Assembly (NCBI GenBank): GCA_964474045.1
Contig: CAYYRC010000012.1
Coordinates: 1-64,000, forward strand
From: JACJWR01 sp964474045
Lineage (GTDB): Bacteria; Actinomycetota; Actinomycetes; S36-B12; UBA10799
Length of the DNA: 64,000 bases
Direction of reading: 5' to 3'
Within the stretch, counting starts at the first letter, position 1; each line of letters opens with the position of its first letter. The position numbers and the translations under genes were made by a program. Shown here one piece after another: positions 40,502-47,445 of this stretch. Under the pieces are notes generated by a model. The model made no database searches and was not told where the DNA came from. It was given only the letters and a program-made list of their open reading frames with translations.

Positions 40502-41098
40502 CTACTCCAGCAGGCCCCAGCGGAAGCCGCTGGCCACGGCCTGGGCTCGGTCGGCGGCGCCCAGCTTGCGGTACAGACGCCGGGCATGGGTCTTGACGGT
40601 GTCCTCCGAGAGGTACAGCTCGCGGCCGATCTCGCTGTTCGACAGTCCCCGGGACATGCCGTCGAGCACTTGGATCTCCCGTTCGCTCAGCTCCGGGCGA
40701 TCACCCAGCTGCGCGGCGTGGACGGCGGGGGCCGAGGCTCCCAGCACCAGGGCGATGGTGGCTGCGAGCTCCTCGGCGGTGGCGTCTTTGGCCAGGTAAC
40801 CGCGGGCTCCAGCCTCCACGGCCATGCCGACGGCGTCTGGGTCGCCGGCCGTGGTGAGCATGACGACGATGGCGTCCGCGTGCTGCGACCGCAGCCGCCG
40901 CAGCGCCTCGACCCCGCCGATGCCGGGCATCCGGACATCCATCAGCACGAGATCGGGACGGTCGGCCTCGTACCTGGCCAGGGCCTCCTCGCCGCTTCCT
41001 GCCGTGATCACGCGGGCGACGCCGGACTGCTCTGCCACCATGCGGCGCAACGACTCCCGCGTCATCGCGTCGTCGTCGCACACCATGACTGTCAACAA
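40502..41098 (-). CDS. bldM: BldM-like response regulator (REC + LuxR HTH)
   Basis: 198 residues from a TTG at 41098, placed seven bases after GAGGAG; a second TTG follows directly. The receiver domain has the acidic triad at 8-10 (CDDDAM) and Asp54 in LVLMDVRMPG. The DNA-binding end reads SEREIQVLDGM...SNSEIGREL...SEDTVKTHARRLYRKLG...FRWGL. This matches Streptomyces BldM closely, including its position beside whiD and guaB. BldM controls developmental genes in Streptomyces, also as a heterodimer with WhiI; here the target genes are unknown. No partner kinase is nearby. Confidence 0.85.
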   Translation of the reverse strand: MLTVMVCDDDAMTRESLRRMVAEQSGVARVITAGSGEEALARYEADRPDLVLMDVRMPGIGGVEALRRLRSQHADAIVVMLTTAGDPDAVGMAVEAGARGYLAKDATAEELAATIALVLGASAPAVHAAQLGDRPELSEREIQVLDGMSRGLSNSEIGRELYLSEDTVKTHARRLYRKLGAADRAQAVASGFRWGLLE

Positions 41099-41135
41099 AG
41101 TCGCGCTCCTCGTCTGTGCATGTCCACGCCCCGGC

Positions 41136-42041
41136 TCAGCCGCCCCGGAACAACGGCGCCACGTCGGGGCGCATCGTCCACTCCGCCACGATGTTCGGCG
41201 GCAGGTCCGAGGCGATGAGGCGGACCGCGTACTCCGCCGAGCGCCGACAGCGCTCAGCCTCCTCCGGGTCACTGCCCTGCAGCCAGTTGGCCAGCAGGCC
41301 CCGGGTGACCCACACCAGCGGCCAGGCACCCAGCGACTCGGACAGCAACGCGCTGCGGCCGAGCGTCGCCAGCGCCCCCGGATCGCCGGCGGCCTGCATC
41401 GCAACGCCCAGGAACAGCAGGCTCTTGGCGACGTGCCGCGGCGCACCGACGCGCTCGGCCTCCTGCACCGAGCGGTTCAGCGCCGCGACGGCATCCGCGG
41501 GCCGGTCCAGCATGAGCGCGACCTCGCTCTGGACCCATCCCAGCCGCACCCGCTCTCGCCACCAGCGCGGCTCGTCCGAGCACAAGGATCGGGCGTGGGT
41601 CACGAAGGCGAGGGCCGTGTCCCGGTCGCCCAGGCCCACCGAGTCAGCCGCCTGGCCCAGGGCTGCGTCGAACTGAATCTGGGCATCGCCGGGAGCCACC
41701 TGCGCCGCCCACTCGTCGAACTCGCTGGCCTCTGCATGGCGTCCCACCTGGCGGTGGATCGAGGCCAAGGTCCCCGCCGCCGCGGCGGCGTAGTGGCGGG
41801 TGCTGAGGTCGGCGTCGGGAGGGACCTGCAGCAGATGCTGCAGCTGCGCCGCCGCCGTGCCGAACTGCCCGGCGGCCGCCTGGCAGACACCGAGCAGCCA
41901 CCGGGCCTCGATCCGGTCCGGACCCCCGGCGTAGCTGGAGCGCAGGAACTGCTGAAGGGGCGCGATTCCATCGCCGGGGCGCCCATGGAACGCTGCGCGC
42001 TCACCTGCGTCGAGCAACCTCCGGTCGGCCACGTTGGGCAT
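41136..42041 (-). CDS. TPR-like helical protein between MerR and bldM
   Basis: 301 residues from the ATG at 42041, which begins just one base after the upstream MerR stop. Repeated helix pairs rich in Ala and Leu with TPR-like spacing (ARWLLGVCQAAAGQFGTAA, AGTLASIHRQVGRHAEAS, VALMLDRPADAVAALNRS) suggest a superhelical binding scaffold. No catalytic motif and no membrane segment. Place and size resemble Rv3415c of M. tuberculosis, which has no known function. It probably belongs to a MerR-TPR-bldM operon. Confidence 0.72.
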   Translation of the reverse strand: MPNVADRRLLDAGERAAFHGRPGDGIAPLQQFLRSSYAGGPDRIEARWLLGVCQAAAGQFGTAAAQLQHLLQVPPDADLSTRHYAAAAAGTLASIHRQVGRHAEASEFDEWAAQVAPGDAQIQFDAALGQAADSVGLGDRDTALAFVTHARSLCSDEPRWWRERVRLGWVQSEVALMLDRPADAVAALNRSVQEAERVGAPRHVAKSLLFLGVAMQAAGDPGALATLGRSALLSESLGAWPLVWVTRGLLANWLQGSDPEEAERCRRSAEYAVRLIASDLPPNIVAEWTMRPDVAPLFRGG

Positions 42042-42042
42042 G

Positions 42043-43005
42043 CTACGCGGGTCGAAGCACCTGCGTGACCGCTCCCGGAAGGTCTGTGGCCAGGGCTTCC
42101 CCGCCGACGCTGGCAACAGGCCAGCCGGGGCCGGCGAGGACGAGCCTGGGCATGGGCCGAATGGGTGGGATAGCGACCAGCGCGGCCGGATCGGCGACTG
42201 GGAGGCAGGCCCAGAGGACCACGCCCTCCGGGCCGGTCCGCCTGATCGCCGCGTGCAGGGCTGACGTCGGCGTTCGCGCGCCTAGGACCAGGGCGCTGCG
42301 TCCGCGATCTGCGAGTGCGGCCGCCAGCGCATACATGGGCAGGTCGTGGAGCTCGTCCGGCGCGCAGGCACAAAGGATCGGCGGCGGGTCGCCGCTTACC
42401 CGCTGCCGTCGTCCACCGAGGGCGGCAGCGTGGGCAGCGAGCTCGGCACGCGCCACGTTGCTGAGCAGATGTTCCACCTCGATGCCGGTGCCCGAGCGCT
42501 GCCAGGCACGGCCGAGGGCCGCCAACACCGGTCGCAGCACCTCATCCCACGTCCAGTCCGCGCCGCGCTCCGCCAGCGACCCGCGGATCAGCTCCGAACA
42601 GCGACCAGCGTCCATGGCGCCGCTGGCAGCGGAAAGCCCCCGCACAAGACGAGCGGCCTCCTGGCCCGGCAACGGCGGCGGGATGTCCGCCGGCGCTGGA
42701 CCTGGACCGGCTGCCGCCGGCTCCGCGCGGGAGCCGGCGGCTTCCGCACCGGACCACGACCGAGCCTGTTCGGCGGCGTCGGCGACGCTCACCCCGGAGC
42801 GCACCAGTTCCTGCATCAACCGCAGCCGCTCAACATCCGCCGCGCCGTAGCGCCGGTGTGATCCCGGGGCGTGCGTCCCAGGACCGAGGCCGTAGCGGCG
42901 ATCCCAGGTGCGCAACGTGGCTGGCGCAACCCCCAGCCGCCTGGCGACCGCGGCGACCGTCAGCCCTGGCGACGCGGTCGGCGCTGCCTCTACCCCATTG
43001 CTCAC
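42043..43005 (-). CDS. MerR-family regulator with cobalamin-binding domain, CarH/LitR type
   Basis: 320 residues, GTG start. The MerR winged helix is at about 16-82 (LTVAAVARRLGVAPATLRTW, RRYG). A Pro/Ala linker leads to a helical bundle and a Rossmann B12 domain. The Trp-x9-Glu-His motif of CarH-type photoreceptors is complete: Trp168, Glu178, His179. The lower-ligand His is His220 in PDELHDLP. The residue after Trp168 is Gln rather than the light-reactive His of Thermus CarH. It is likely a B12-dependent, perhaps light-sensing repressor. It diverges from whiB-type gene, with direct repeats in between. Confidence 0.85.
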   Translation of the reverse strand: MSNGVEAAPTASPGLTVAAVARRLGVAPATLRTWDRRYGLGPGTHAPGSHRRYGAADVERLRLMQELVRSGVSVADAAEQARSWSGAEAAGSRAEPAAAGPGPAPADIPPPLPGQEAARLVRGLSAASGAMDAGRCSELIRGSLAERGADWTWDEVLRPVLAALGRAWQRSGTGIEVEHLLSNVARAELAAHAAALGGRRQRVSGDPPPILCACAPDELHDLPMYALAAALADRGRSALVLGARTPTSALHAAIRRTGPEGVVLWACLPVADPAALVAIPPIRPMPRLVLAGPGWPVASVGGEALATDLPGAVTQVLRPA

Positions 43006-43049
43006 AGCCGAAGTCTTGCCCCGGGCGCCCGGATGCGCCAGTTGGCACA

Positions 43050-43065
43050 CCTAAACGCTCCTAAA
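43050..43065. repeat. CCTAAA direct repeats 10 bp apart between merR and whiB genes
   Basis: CCTAAA occurs at 43050-43055 and 43060-43065, one helical turn apart, in an AT-richer patch between the divergent MerR and WhiB genes. This is a candidate operator for the MerR protein. Only two copies are seen. Confidence 0.4.
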
Positions 43066-43083
43066 AAGATGCAAACATGCCCC

Positions 43084-43113
43084 TTGCACAACTTTTGGCG
43101 CGATTGCTACTCT
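43084..43113 (+). promoter_or_regulatory. Candidate promoter for the WhiB gene
   Basis: TTGCAC at 43084-43089 and TACTCT at 43108-43113 are separated by 18 bases and lie about 30 bases before the WhiB start. Consistent with a primary-sigma promoter; no start site is shown. Confidence 0.35.
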
Positions 43114-43143
43114 TCCTCCACACCCGAAACCTGGAGGAACGCC

Positions 43144-43437
43144 ATGGCTGAACTTTCCCGACTCCCCGGCCGCAACGCTGACTTCTGGGACTGGCAGCTG
43201 CAAGCAGCGTGCCGCGGCAAGGACCCCAACATCTTCTTCCACCCGGAGGGTGAGCGGGGAGCTGCGCGGGAGCGTCGCATCGCCGCTGCCAAGGCCATCT
43301 GCGCCACCTGCCCGGTGATGCGCGAGTGCTCGCAGCACGCCCTCACCGTTCGCGAGCCCTATGGCATCTGGGGCAACCAGAGCGAGGATGAGCGCTTCGC
43401 CACGGTGCGCCGCAGCAGGCTGGCGCCAGCGGTCTGA
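43144..43437 (+). CDS. whiD: WhiB-family iron-sulfur regulator (WhiD/WhiB3 position)
   Basis: 97 residues; ATG with a strong GGAGG. The four [4Fe-4S] cysteines are Cys23, Cys53, Cys56 and Cys62 (AACRG; CATCPVMREC). The turn motif is GIWGNQSEDER, a variant of GxWGG. Basic residues follow (RRSR). WhiB proteins bind the primary sigma factor and sense redox or NO. The pairing with a BldM-like gene and groEL1 equals Streptomyces whiD and mycobacterial whiB3, hence the symbol. It ends before a strong two-way terminator. Confidence 0.9.
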   Translation: MAELSRLPGRNADFWDWQLQAACRGKDPNIFFHPEGERGAARERRIAAAKAICATCPVMRECSQHALTVREPYGIWGNQSEDERFATVRRSRLAPAV

Positions 43438-43453
43438 GGCCCCGCCCGCCAGC

Positions 43454-43498
43454 AAGAGCTCGGCCCCCGACCCGTTGTGGGTCGGGGGCCGAGCTCTT
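43454..43498. terminator. Strong bidirectional terminator between WhiB gene and groEL
   Basis: Perfect 20-bp stem (43454-43473 with 43479-43498), five-base loop, followed by TTGTT on the plus strand. It lies between the convergent WhiB and groEL1 stops and can serve both. Confidence 0.88.
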
Positions 43499-43510
43499 GT
43501 TCCGGTCGTG

Positions 43511-45142
43511 CTAGTGGACTGCGCCGCCGTGATGCGAGTGGCCGTGGCCGGACTCGTCGTCCTCGTCGTCCTCCGGCTTGTCCACCACCAGGACGTCGGT
43601 GGTGAGCAGCATCGAGGCCACCGAGGCGGCGTTCTCCACCGCGGCCCGCGTCACCTTGACGGGGTCGATCACACCGTCGGACACCAGGTCGCCGTACTCG
43701 CCGGTACGGGCGTTGAAACCCTCCCGCGGGCCCAGTTCGGCGACCTTGGAGATCACCACATATCCCTGCTCGCCCGCGTTCTCGGCGATCCAGCGCAGCG
43801 GCTCGGCGATCGCCTTGCGGACGATGCCGACGCCGGACTTCTCGTCGCCCTCGAGGCCGAGGTCCCCGTCCAGGGCTGAGGCCGCGTGCACCAGGGCCGC
43901 GCCGCCGCCGGCCACGATGCCCTCCTCAATCGCCGCCCGGGTAGACGACACGGCGTCCTCGATGCGCAGCTTGCGCTCCTTCTGCTCCACCTCGGTCCAG
44001 CCACCGACCTTGATCACACACACGCCGCCGCTGAGCTTCGCCAGGCGCTCGGAGAGCTTCTCCTTGTCCCAGTCGGAGTCGCTGCGCTCGATCTCGGAGC
44101 GGATCTGGGCGACCCGATCCTCGACCGCGGCGTGGTCGCCGGCGCCGTCGACGATCGTGGTCGTGTCCTTGGTCACGACGATGCGCCGAGCGGTGCCCAG
44201 GTCGTCGATTCCCACCTGGTCCAGCTTCAGGCCGATCTCCTCGGAGACCACCGTGGCGCCGGTGAGGATGGCGATGTCCTGCAGGATCGCCTTGCGGCGG
44301 TCGCCGAAGGCGGGAGCCTTGACGGCGCAGGAGTTGAAGATGCCGCGCATCTTGTTGACCACGAGCGTGCTCAGGGCCTCGCCCTCCACGTCCTCGGCCA
44401 GGATGAACAGCGCCTTGCCGGACTGGGCCACCTGCTCCAGGACCGGCAGCAAGTCGGCGATGGCCGAGATCTTGCCCTGGACGAGCAGGATCATCGGGTC
44501 ATCGAGCACGGCCTCCATGCGCTCGGGGTCACTTACGAAGTACGGCGAGATATAGCCCTTGTCGAACTGCATCCCCTCGGTGTACTCCAGCTCCACCCCG
44601 GTGGTCTGGGACTCCTCGACGGTGATGACACCCTCGGCGCCGACCTTGTCGAAGGCTTCGGCGATGACCTCGCCGACCTCCGCGTCCTGGGACGAGATGG
44701 TCGCCACCTGGGCGATCTCGTCGCGGCCGTCCACTGCGCGCGAGCCGGACAGCAGCGCCGCGTTGACAGCCTCGACGGCGGCGTCGATGCCGCGCTTGAG
44801 CGCGAGCGGCGAGCCGCCGGCGGTCACGACCCGAAGACCCTCGCGGACCATCGCCTGGGCCAGCACGGTCGCGGTCGTGGTGCCGTCACCGGCGATGTCG
44901 TTGGTCTTGGTTGCGACCTCCTTGACCAGCTGCGCCCCGAGGTTCTCGTAGGGGTCGGTCAGCTCGATGTCGCGGGCGATGGTCACACCGTCGTTGGTGA
45001 TGGTGGGCGAACCCCAGGCCTTGTCCAGCACCACGTTGCGGCCCTTGGGGCCCAGGGTGACGCGGACGGTGTCGGCGAGGGCGTTGACGCCGCGCTCAAG
45101 CGAGCGCCGGGCGGCGTCGTCGAATTCGAGGATCTTAGGCAT
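43511..45142 (-). CDS. groEL1: Chaperonin GroEL1 with His-rich tail
   Basis: 543 residues. GroEL hallmarks: VTLGPKGRNVVLDKAWG, AGDGTTTATVLAQAM and AAIEEGIVAGGGAALVHA. The C-terminus is not GGM repeats but an acidic stretch ending in a His-rich tail (GHGHSHHGGAVH), typical of actinobacterial GroEL1. It lies 107 bases after groES, with a hairpin in between. Expression would be governed mainly by the CIRCE operators in front of groES, unless there is an internal promoter. Confidence 0.96.
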   Translation of the reverse strand: MPKILEFDDAARRSLERGVNALADTVRVTLGPKGRNVVLDKAWGSPTITNDGVTIARDIELTDPYENLGAQLVKEVATKTNDIAGDGTTTATVLAQAMVREGLRVVTAGGSPLALKRGIDAAVEAVNAALLSGSRAVDGRDEIAQVATISSQDAEVGEVIAEAFDKVGAEGVITVEESQTTGVELEYTEGMQFDKGYISPYFVSDPERMEAVLDDPMILLVQGKISAIADLLPVLEQVAQSGKALFILAEDVEGEALSTLVVNKMRGIFNSCAVKAPAFGDRRKAILQDIAILTGATVVSEEIGLKLDQVGIDDLGTARRIVVTKDTTTIVDGAGDHAAVEDRVAQIRSEIERSDSDWDKEKLSERLAKLSGGVCVIKVGGWTEVEQKERKLRIEDAVSSTRAAIEEGIVAGGGAALVHAASALDGDLGLEGDEKSGVGIVRKAIAEPLRWIAENAGEQGYVVISKVAELGPREGFNARTGEYGDLVSDGVIDPVKVTRAAVENAASVASMLLTTDVLVVDKPEDDEDDESGHGHSHHGGAVH

Positions 45143-45194
45143 GTGCTCTCTTTCGCAGCTGGTGCAGATGGGTCATGAGCTTGGGCACGCACGC

Positions 45195-45235
45195 GAGCGG
45201 GCGCCCCGGCGCCACGTGGGCCGGGGCGCCCGCTC
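45195..45235 (-). terminator. Hairpin between groES and groEL1
   Basis: Perfect 16-bp GC-rich stem (45195-45210 with 45220-45235) and a nine-base loop inside the 107-base groES-groEL1 spacer. It could be a terminator that lowers groEL1 relative to groES, or an RNA processing/stability site. No T-run follows. Confidence 0.7.
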
Positions 45236-45249
45236 TGGGTTCGCGTGGC

Positions 45250-45546
45250 TTACTTGTCGACGACCGCGAGGACGTCGCGGGCGGAGAGGATCAGGTACTC
45301 CTCGCCCTTGTACTTGATCTCGGTGCCGCCGTACTTGGAGTACACGACGACATCGTCGACGGCGACGTCCATGGGAACGCGCTCGCCGGCTTCGTTGAAC
45401 CGGCCCGGGCCGACAGCGAGGACTTTGCCCTCCTGCGGCTTCTCCTTGGCGGTGTCCGGGATGACCAGACCCGACTGGGTCTTCTGCTCGGCGTCGAGCG
45501 GTTGCACGAGGATGCGGTCCTCGAGCGGCTTGATGGCGACCGACAC
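45250..45546 (-). CDS. groES: Co-chaperonin GroES
   Basis: 98 residues; GTG preceded by GGAGGT six bases upstream. It begins VAIKPLEDRILVQPLDAEQKT, has the mobile loop with SGLVIPD and the closing DDVVVYSKYGGTEIKYKGEEYLILSARDVLAVV. It caps GroEL rings during folding. Its 5' region holds two CIRCE operators for the HrcA repressor, so the gene should be heat-inducible. Confidence 0.97.
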   Translation of the reverse strand: MSVAIKPLEDRILVQPLDAEQKTQSGLVIPDTAKEKPQEGKVLAVGPGRFNEAGERVPMDVAVDDVVVYSKYGGTEIKYKGEEYLILSARDVLAVVDK

Positions 45547-45639
45547 GGTCTAACCTCCGTTTGGCACAGGATGGGGACACTTAGATGGAACTGGCGCGGA
45601 AGACGCCGACCGCCGTCGCGGTGCGGAGAGCGAACCCGC

Positions 45640-45666
45640 TTGGCACTCACTGTTCCTGAGTGCCAA
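45640..45666. promoter_or_regulatory. CIRCE operator 1 (HrcA site) upstream of groES
   Basis: Perfect inverted repeat TTGGCACTC - nine bases - GAGTGCCAA. It is the CIRCE consensus with G/C in place of A/T at the third and seventh stem positions. It lies 94 bases before the groES start. Confidence 0.93.
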
Positions 45667-45674
45667 TACACACG

Positions 45675-45701
45675 TTAGCACTCACCCGGCGGGAGTGCCA
45701 G
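45675..45701. promoter_or_regulatory. CIRCE operator 2, overlapping the end of the methyltransferase gene
   Basis: TTAGCACTC - nine bases - GAGTGCCAG, one full consensus arm and one with two changes. It starts 35 bases from CIRCE 1. A possible promoter reads CTGGCA - 18 bases - TAACGT on the minus strand and overlaps it. The operator also spells the last eight codons and stop of the upstream gene. Confidence 0.9.
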
Positions 45702-46616
45702 AGGAAGTCCCTGTGACGCGGGTCGCATTGGCTGGGAGGGCCGCATCGCCCGCAGCCAGATCCCCCCGGTGGGGAAGTCGCCGGCGAGCAGCAGCGGCAT
45801 GTTCCGCCGCAGCCAGTCGCGGTGCGAATTCGCCAGGTAGGGGTGGAACAGCTCGATCCGCCACGCCGCGCCGCCGGTCAGCAGCGTGCGAACCGCGTAG
45901 GCCTCGTTGAACGCGACCCCGGCCCGCAACCAGTCCGGCGGGTACTCGAAGGGGTAGAACACGTCGTGGAAATGCACGAGCACGCCGGGTGCGAGGACCG
46001 GCAACACCCGGTCGAGCAGGTACTGCACGTCCGACCCGGCCTTGAGCACGTGGCTACTGTCGATGAACAGGATGTCGCCGACGCCCAGAGCCGTGAACTC
46101 CGCCGGGGCCACGTCCTGCACCTCGACGGCGCGCAGCCGACCGGCGAGGTCGGCTCTCGAGACGAGCTGCTGCAGCCGATCGGGGTACGGGTCGATGAAG
46201 GTGAATTGCGTCCGCGACTCGAGGAACAGCTCGTCGACATCGAGCGCCAATGCCGAGCTGTAACCGCACCCGACCTCGATCACCCGGGCGGGACGATGCT
46301 CGAGCAGCATGAGCGCGTAGGTCACGGCGTCGGCGTAGGTGAACCAGGTGTTGTCGTAGGTGAAGCGACGGCCGTCGCGGCCCCGCCACTCCGGCAGTGC
46401 CCGGTAGGCCGGCAGCCAGGACGCCAGCATCTCCAGCTGCTCGGTACCGCGGAGGTCGATGCCCGGCAGCTGCGCCGGTACTGCGCTGTCGGGGGCAGTG
46501 GCTCCGCCGATGGCGCGGGTGATGTCAGGCTCCGACGGGATGGGCGAGTAGTAGTGGCCCGGTGGCACATGGAGGCGTTCGCGGCGACCACGGGACCTTC
46601 CATCATCCTCTACCAA
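45675..46616 (-). CDS. Class I SAM-dependent methyltransferase, last gene of the NHLM operon
   Basis: 313 residues from a TTG at 46616, nine bases after GGAGG; a GTG at 46568 is an alternative. The SAM site is VIEVGCGYSSALALD (GxGxSS), followed by FIDPYPDRLQQL and ILFIDSSHVLKAGSDVQYLL, the pattern of Methyltransf_24-type enzymes. Before it is the family-typical GHYYSPIPS. The substrate is unknown; such enzymes occur in glycan and natural-product clusters. It overlaps the serine hydrolase gene by 14 bases. Its last eight codons and TAA are CIRCE operator 2. Confidence 0.78.
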   Translation of the reverse strand: MVEDDGRSRGRRERLHVPPGHYYSPIPSEPDITRAIGGATAPDSAVPAQLPGIDLRGTEQLEMLASWLPAYRALPEWRGRDGRRFTYDNTWFTYADAVTYALMLLEHRPARVIEVGCGYSSALALDVDELFLESRTQFTFIDPYPDRLQQLVSRADLAGRLRAVEVQDVAPAEFTALGVGDILFIDSSHVLKAGSDVQYLLDRVLPVLAPGVLVHFHDVFYPFEYPPDWLRAGVAFNEAYAVRTLLTGGAAWRIELFHPYLANSHRDWLRRNMPLLLAGDFPTGGIWLRAMRPSQPMRPASQGLPLALPPGEC

Positions 46617-47445
46617 CGCGGCAACCCTCCGTCCCCACCGCGCTCCGACTCGATGTGACCTGCAGGTCGAAGGCACCGAGGACCTGCTGCGTACAAAGGC
46701 CCATCTCGTAACCGGTCACCAGCGTGTCGTGCTGGGCGTCGGACAAGAAGGCCAGCCAGACCTGGCCGCCGGGGACATCCAGCAGCGCCACGTCGTGCGC
46801 GACCGAGCGCAGGGTGCCGGTCTTGTGGGCGACGTCGATGTCGGACCTCCGCACGCCGAGCGGGATGCGGGAGTTGAGCGTGGAGGCCTTGAGCGCACCA
46901 GCCACGATCGGGTGGCGCGATTCATCGACGGCGGCACCGAGCAGTCTGAGGGCGTCGGCGGCGGTGGTCTGGCCGATCAGGGCGCCCCCGGGCGAGCCCG
47001 GCGAGAGCATGAGGGACGTCGCTTCGCAGCCGCTGACCGCAACCGCCTGGTCCACCCGCGCGAGGCCGAAGAGCGCGAGCAACCAGGACGCCGCCGCCCC
47101 GTCGCTGCTGCTCACCGTCAGCCGGATCGCCTCGCGCAGGTTGAGGCGATGGTCGGGATCCAGCGCGCGGAGCACCGAGGGCTCGTGCCAGTGGGCGAGT
47201 AGCTCGGCGACTGAGGCCTGGCGGAGCATCAGGGAATCGTCAGCGGCGGCGGCCTCCTCCGCCGCCATCGCGAGCGGCAGCTTCAGCAGGCTCGCCGCGG
47301 GGCGTGCAACGTCGCCGTCCAGCCCGGCCGACCAGTCCACCCCCGGCAGTACGACCCGGATCGCCGCCGAGCGCCCGGGCTCACGGCCGAAGGCCTGCAG
47401 GGCGGCAAGCGCACGGTCCTCAGCACCCGTCGGCACGGAAGTCAT
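46603..47445 (-). CDS. Class A beta-lactamase-like serine hydrolase
   Basis: 280 residues with no signal peptide. The active-site Ser-x2-Lys is SLLK in PAASLLKLPLAMA (near residue 52). The second motif is SSSDGAAASWLL (SDG in place of SDN), and the third is KTG in AHKTGTLRSV. The fold is that of penicillin-recognising hydrolases, but a cytoplasmic place argues against antibiotic resistance. It could act on an amide or ester in the product handled by the operon. TGATG overlap with the ABC transporter stop shows tight coupling. Confidence 0.82.
   Translation of the reverse strand: MTSVPTGAEDRALAALQAFGREPGRSAAIRVVLPGVDWSAGLDGDVARPAASLLKLPLAMAAEEAAAADDSLMLRQASVAELLAHWHEPSVLRALDPDHRLNLREAIRLTVSSSDGAAASWLLALFGLARVDQAVAVSGCEATSLMLSPGSPGGALIGQTTAADALRLLGAAVDESRHPIVAGALKASTLNSRIPLGVRRSDIDVAHKTGTLRSVAHDVALLDVPGGQVWLAFLSDAQHDTLVTGYEMGLCTQQVLGAFDLQVTSSRSAVGTEGCRVGRG

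Noticed and set aside
46603..47445. Beta-lactam resistance gene
   Set aside because: It has the hydrolase motifs but no export signal, an SDG in place of SDN, and it is embedded in an export operon, so resistance is not supported.
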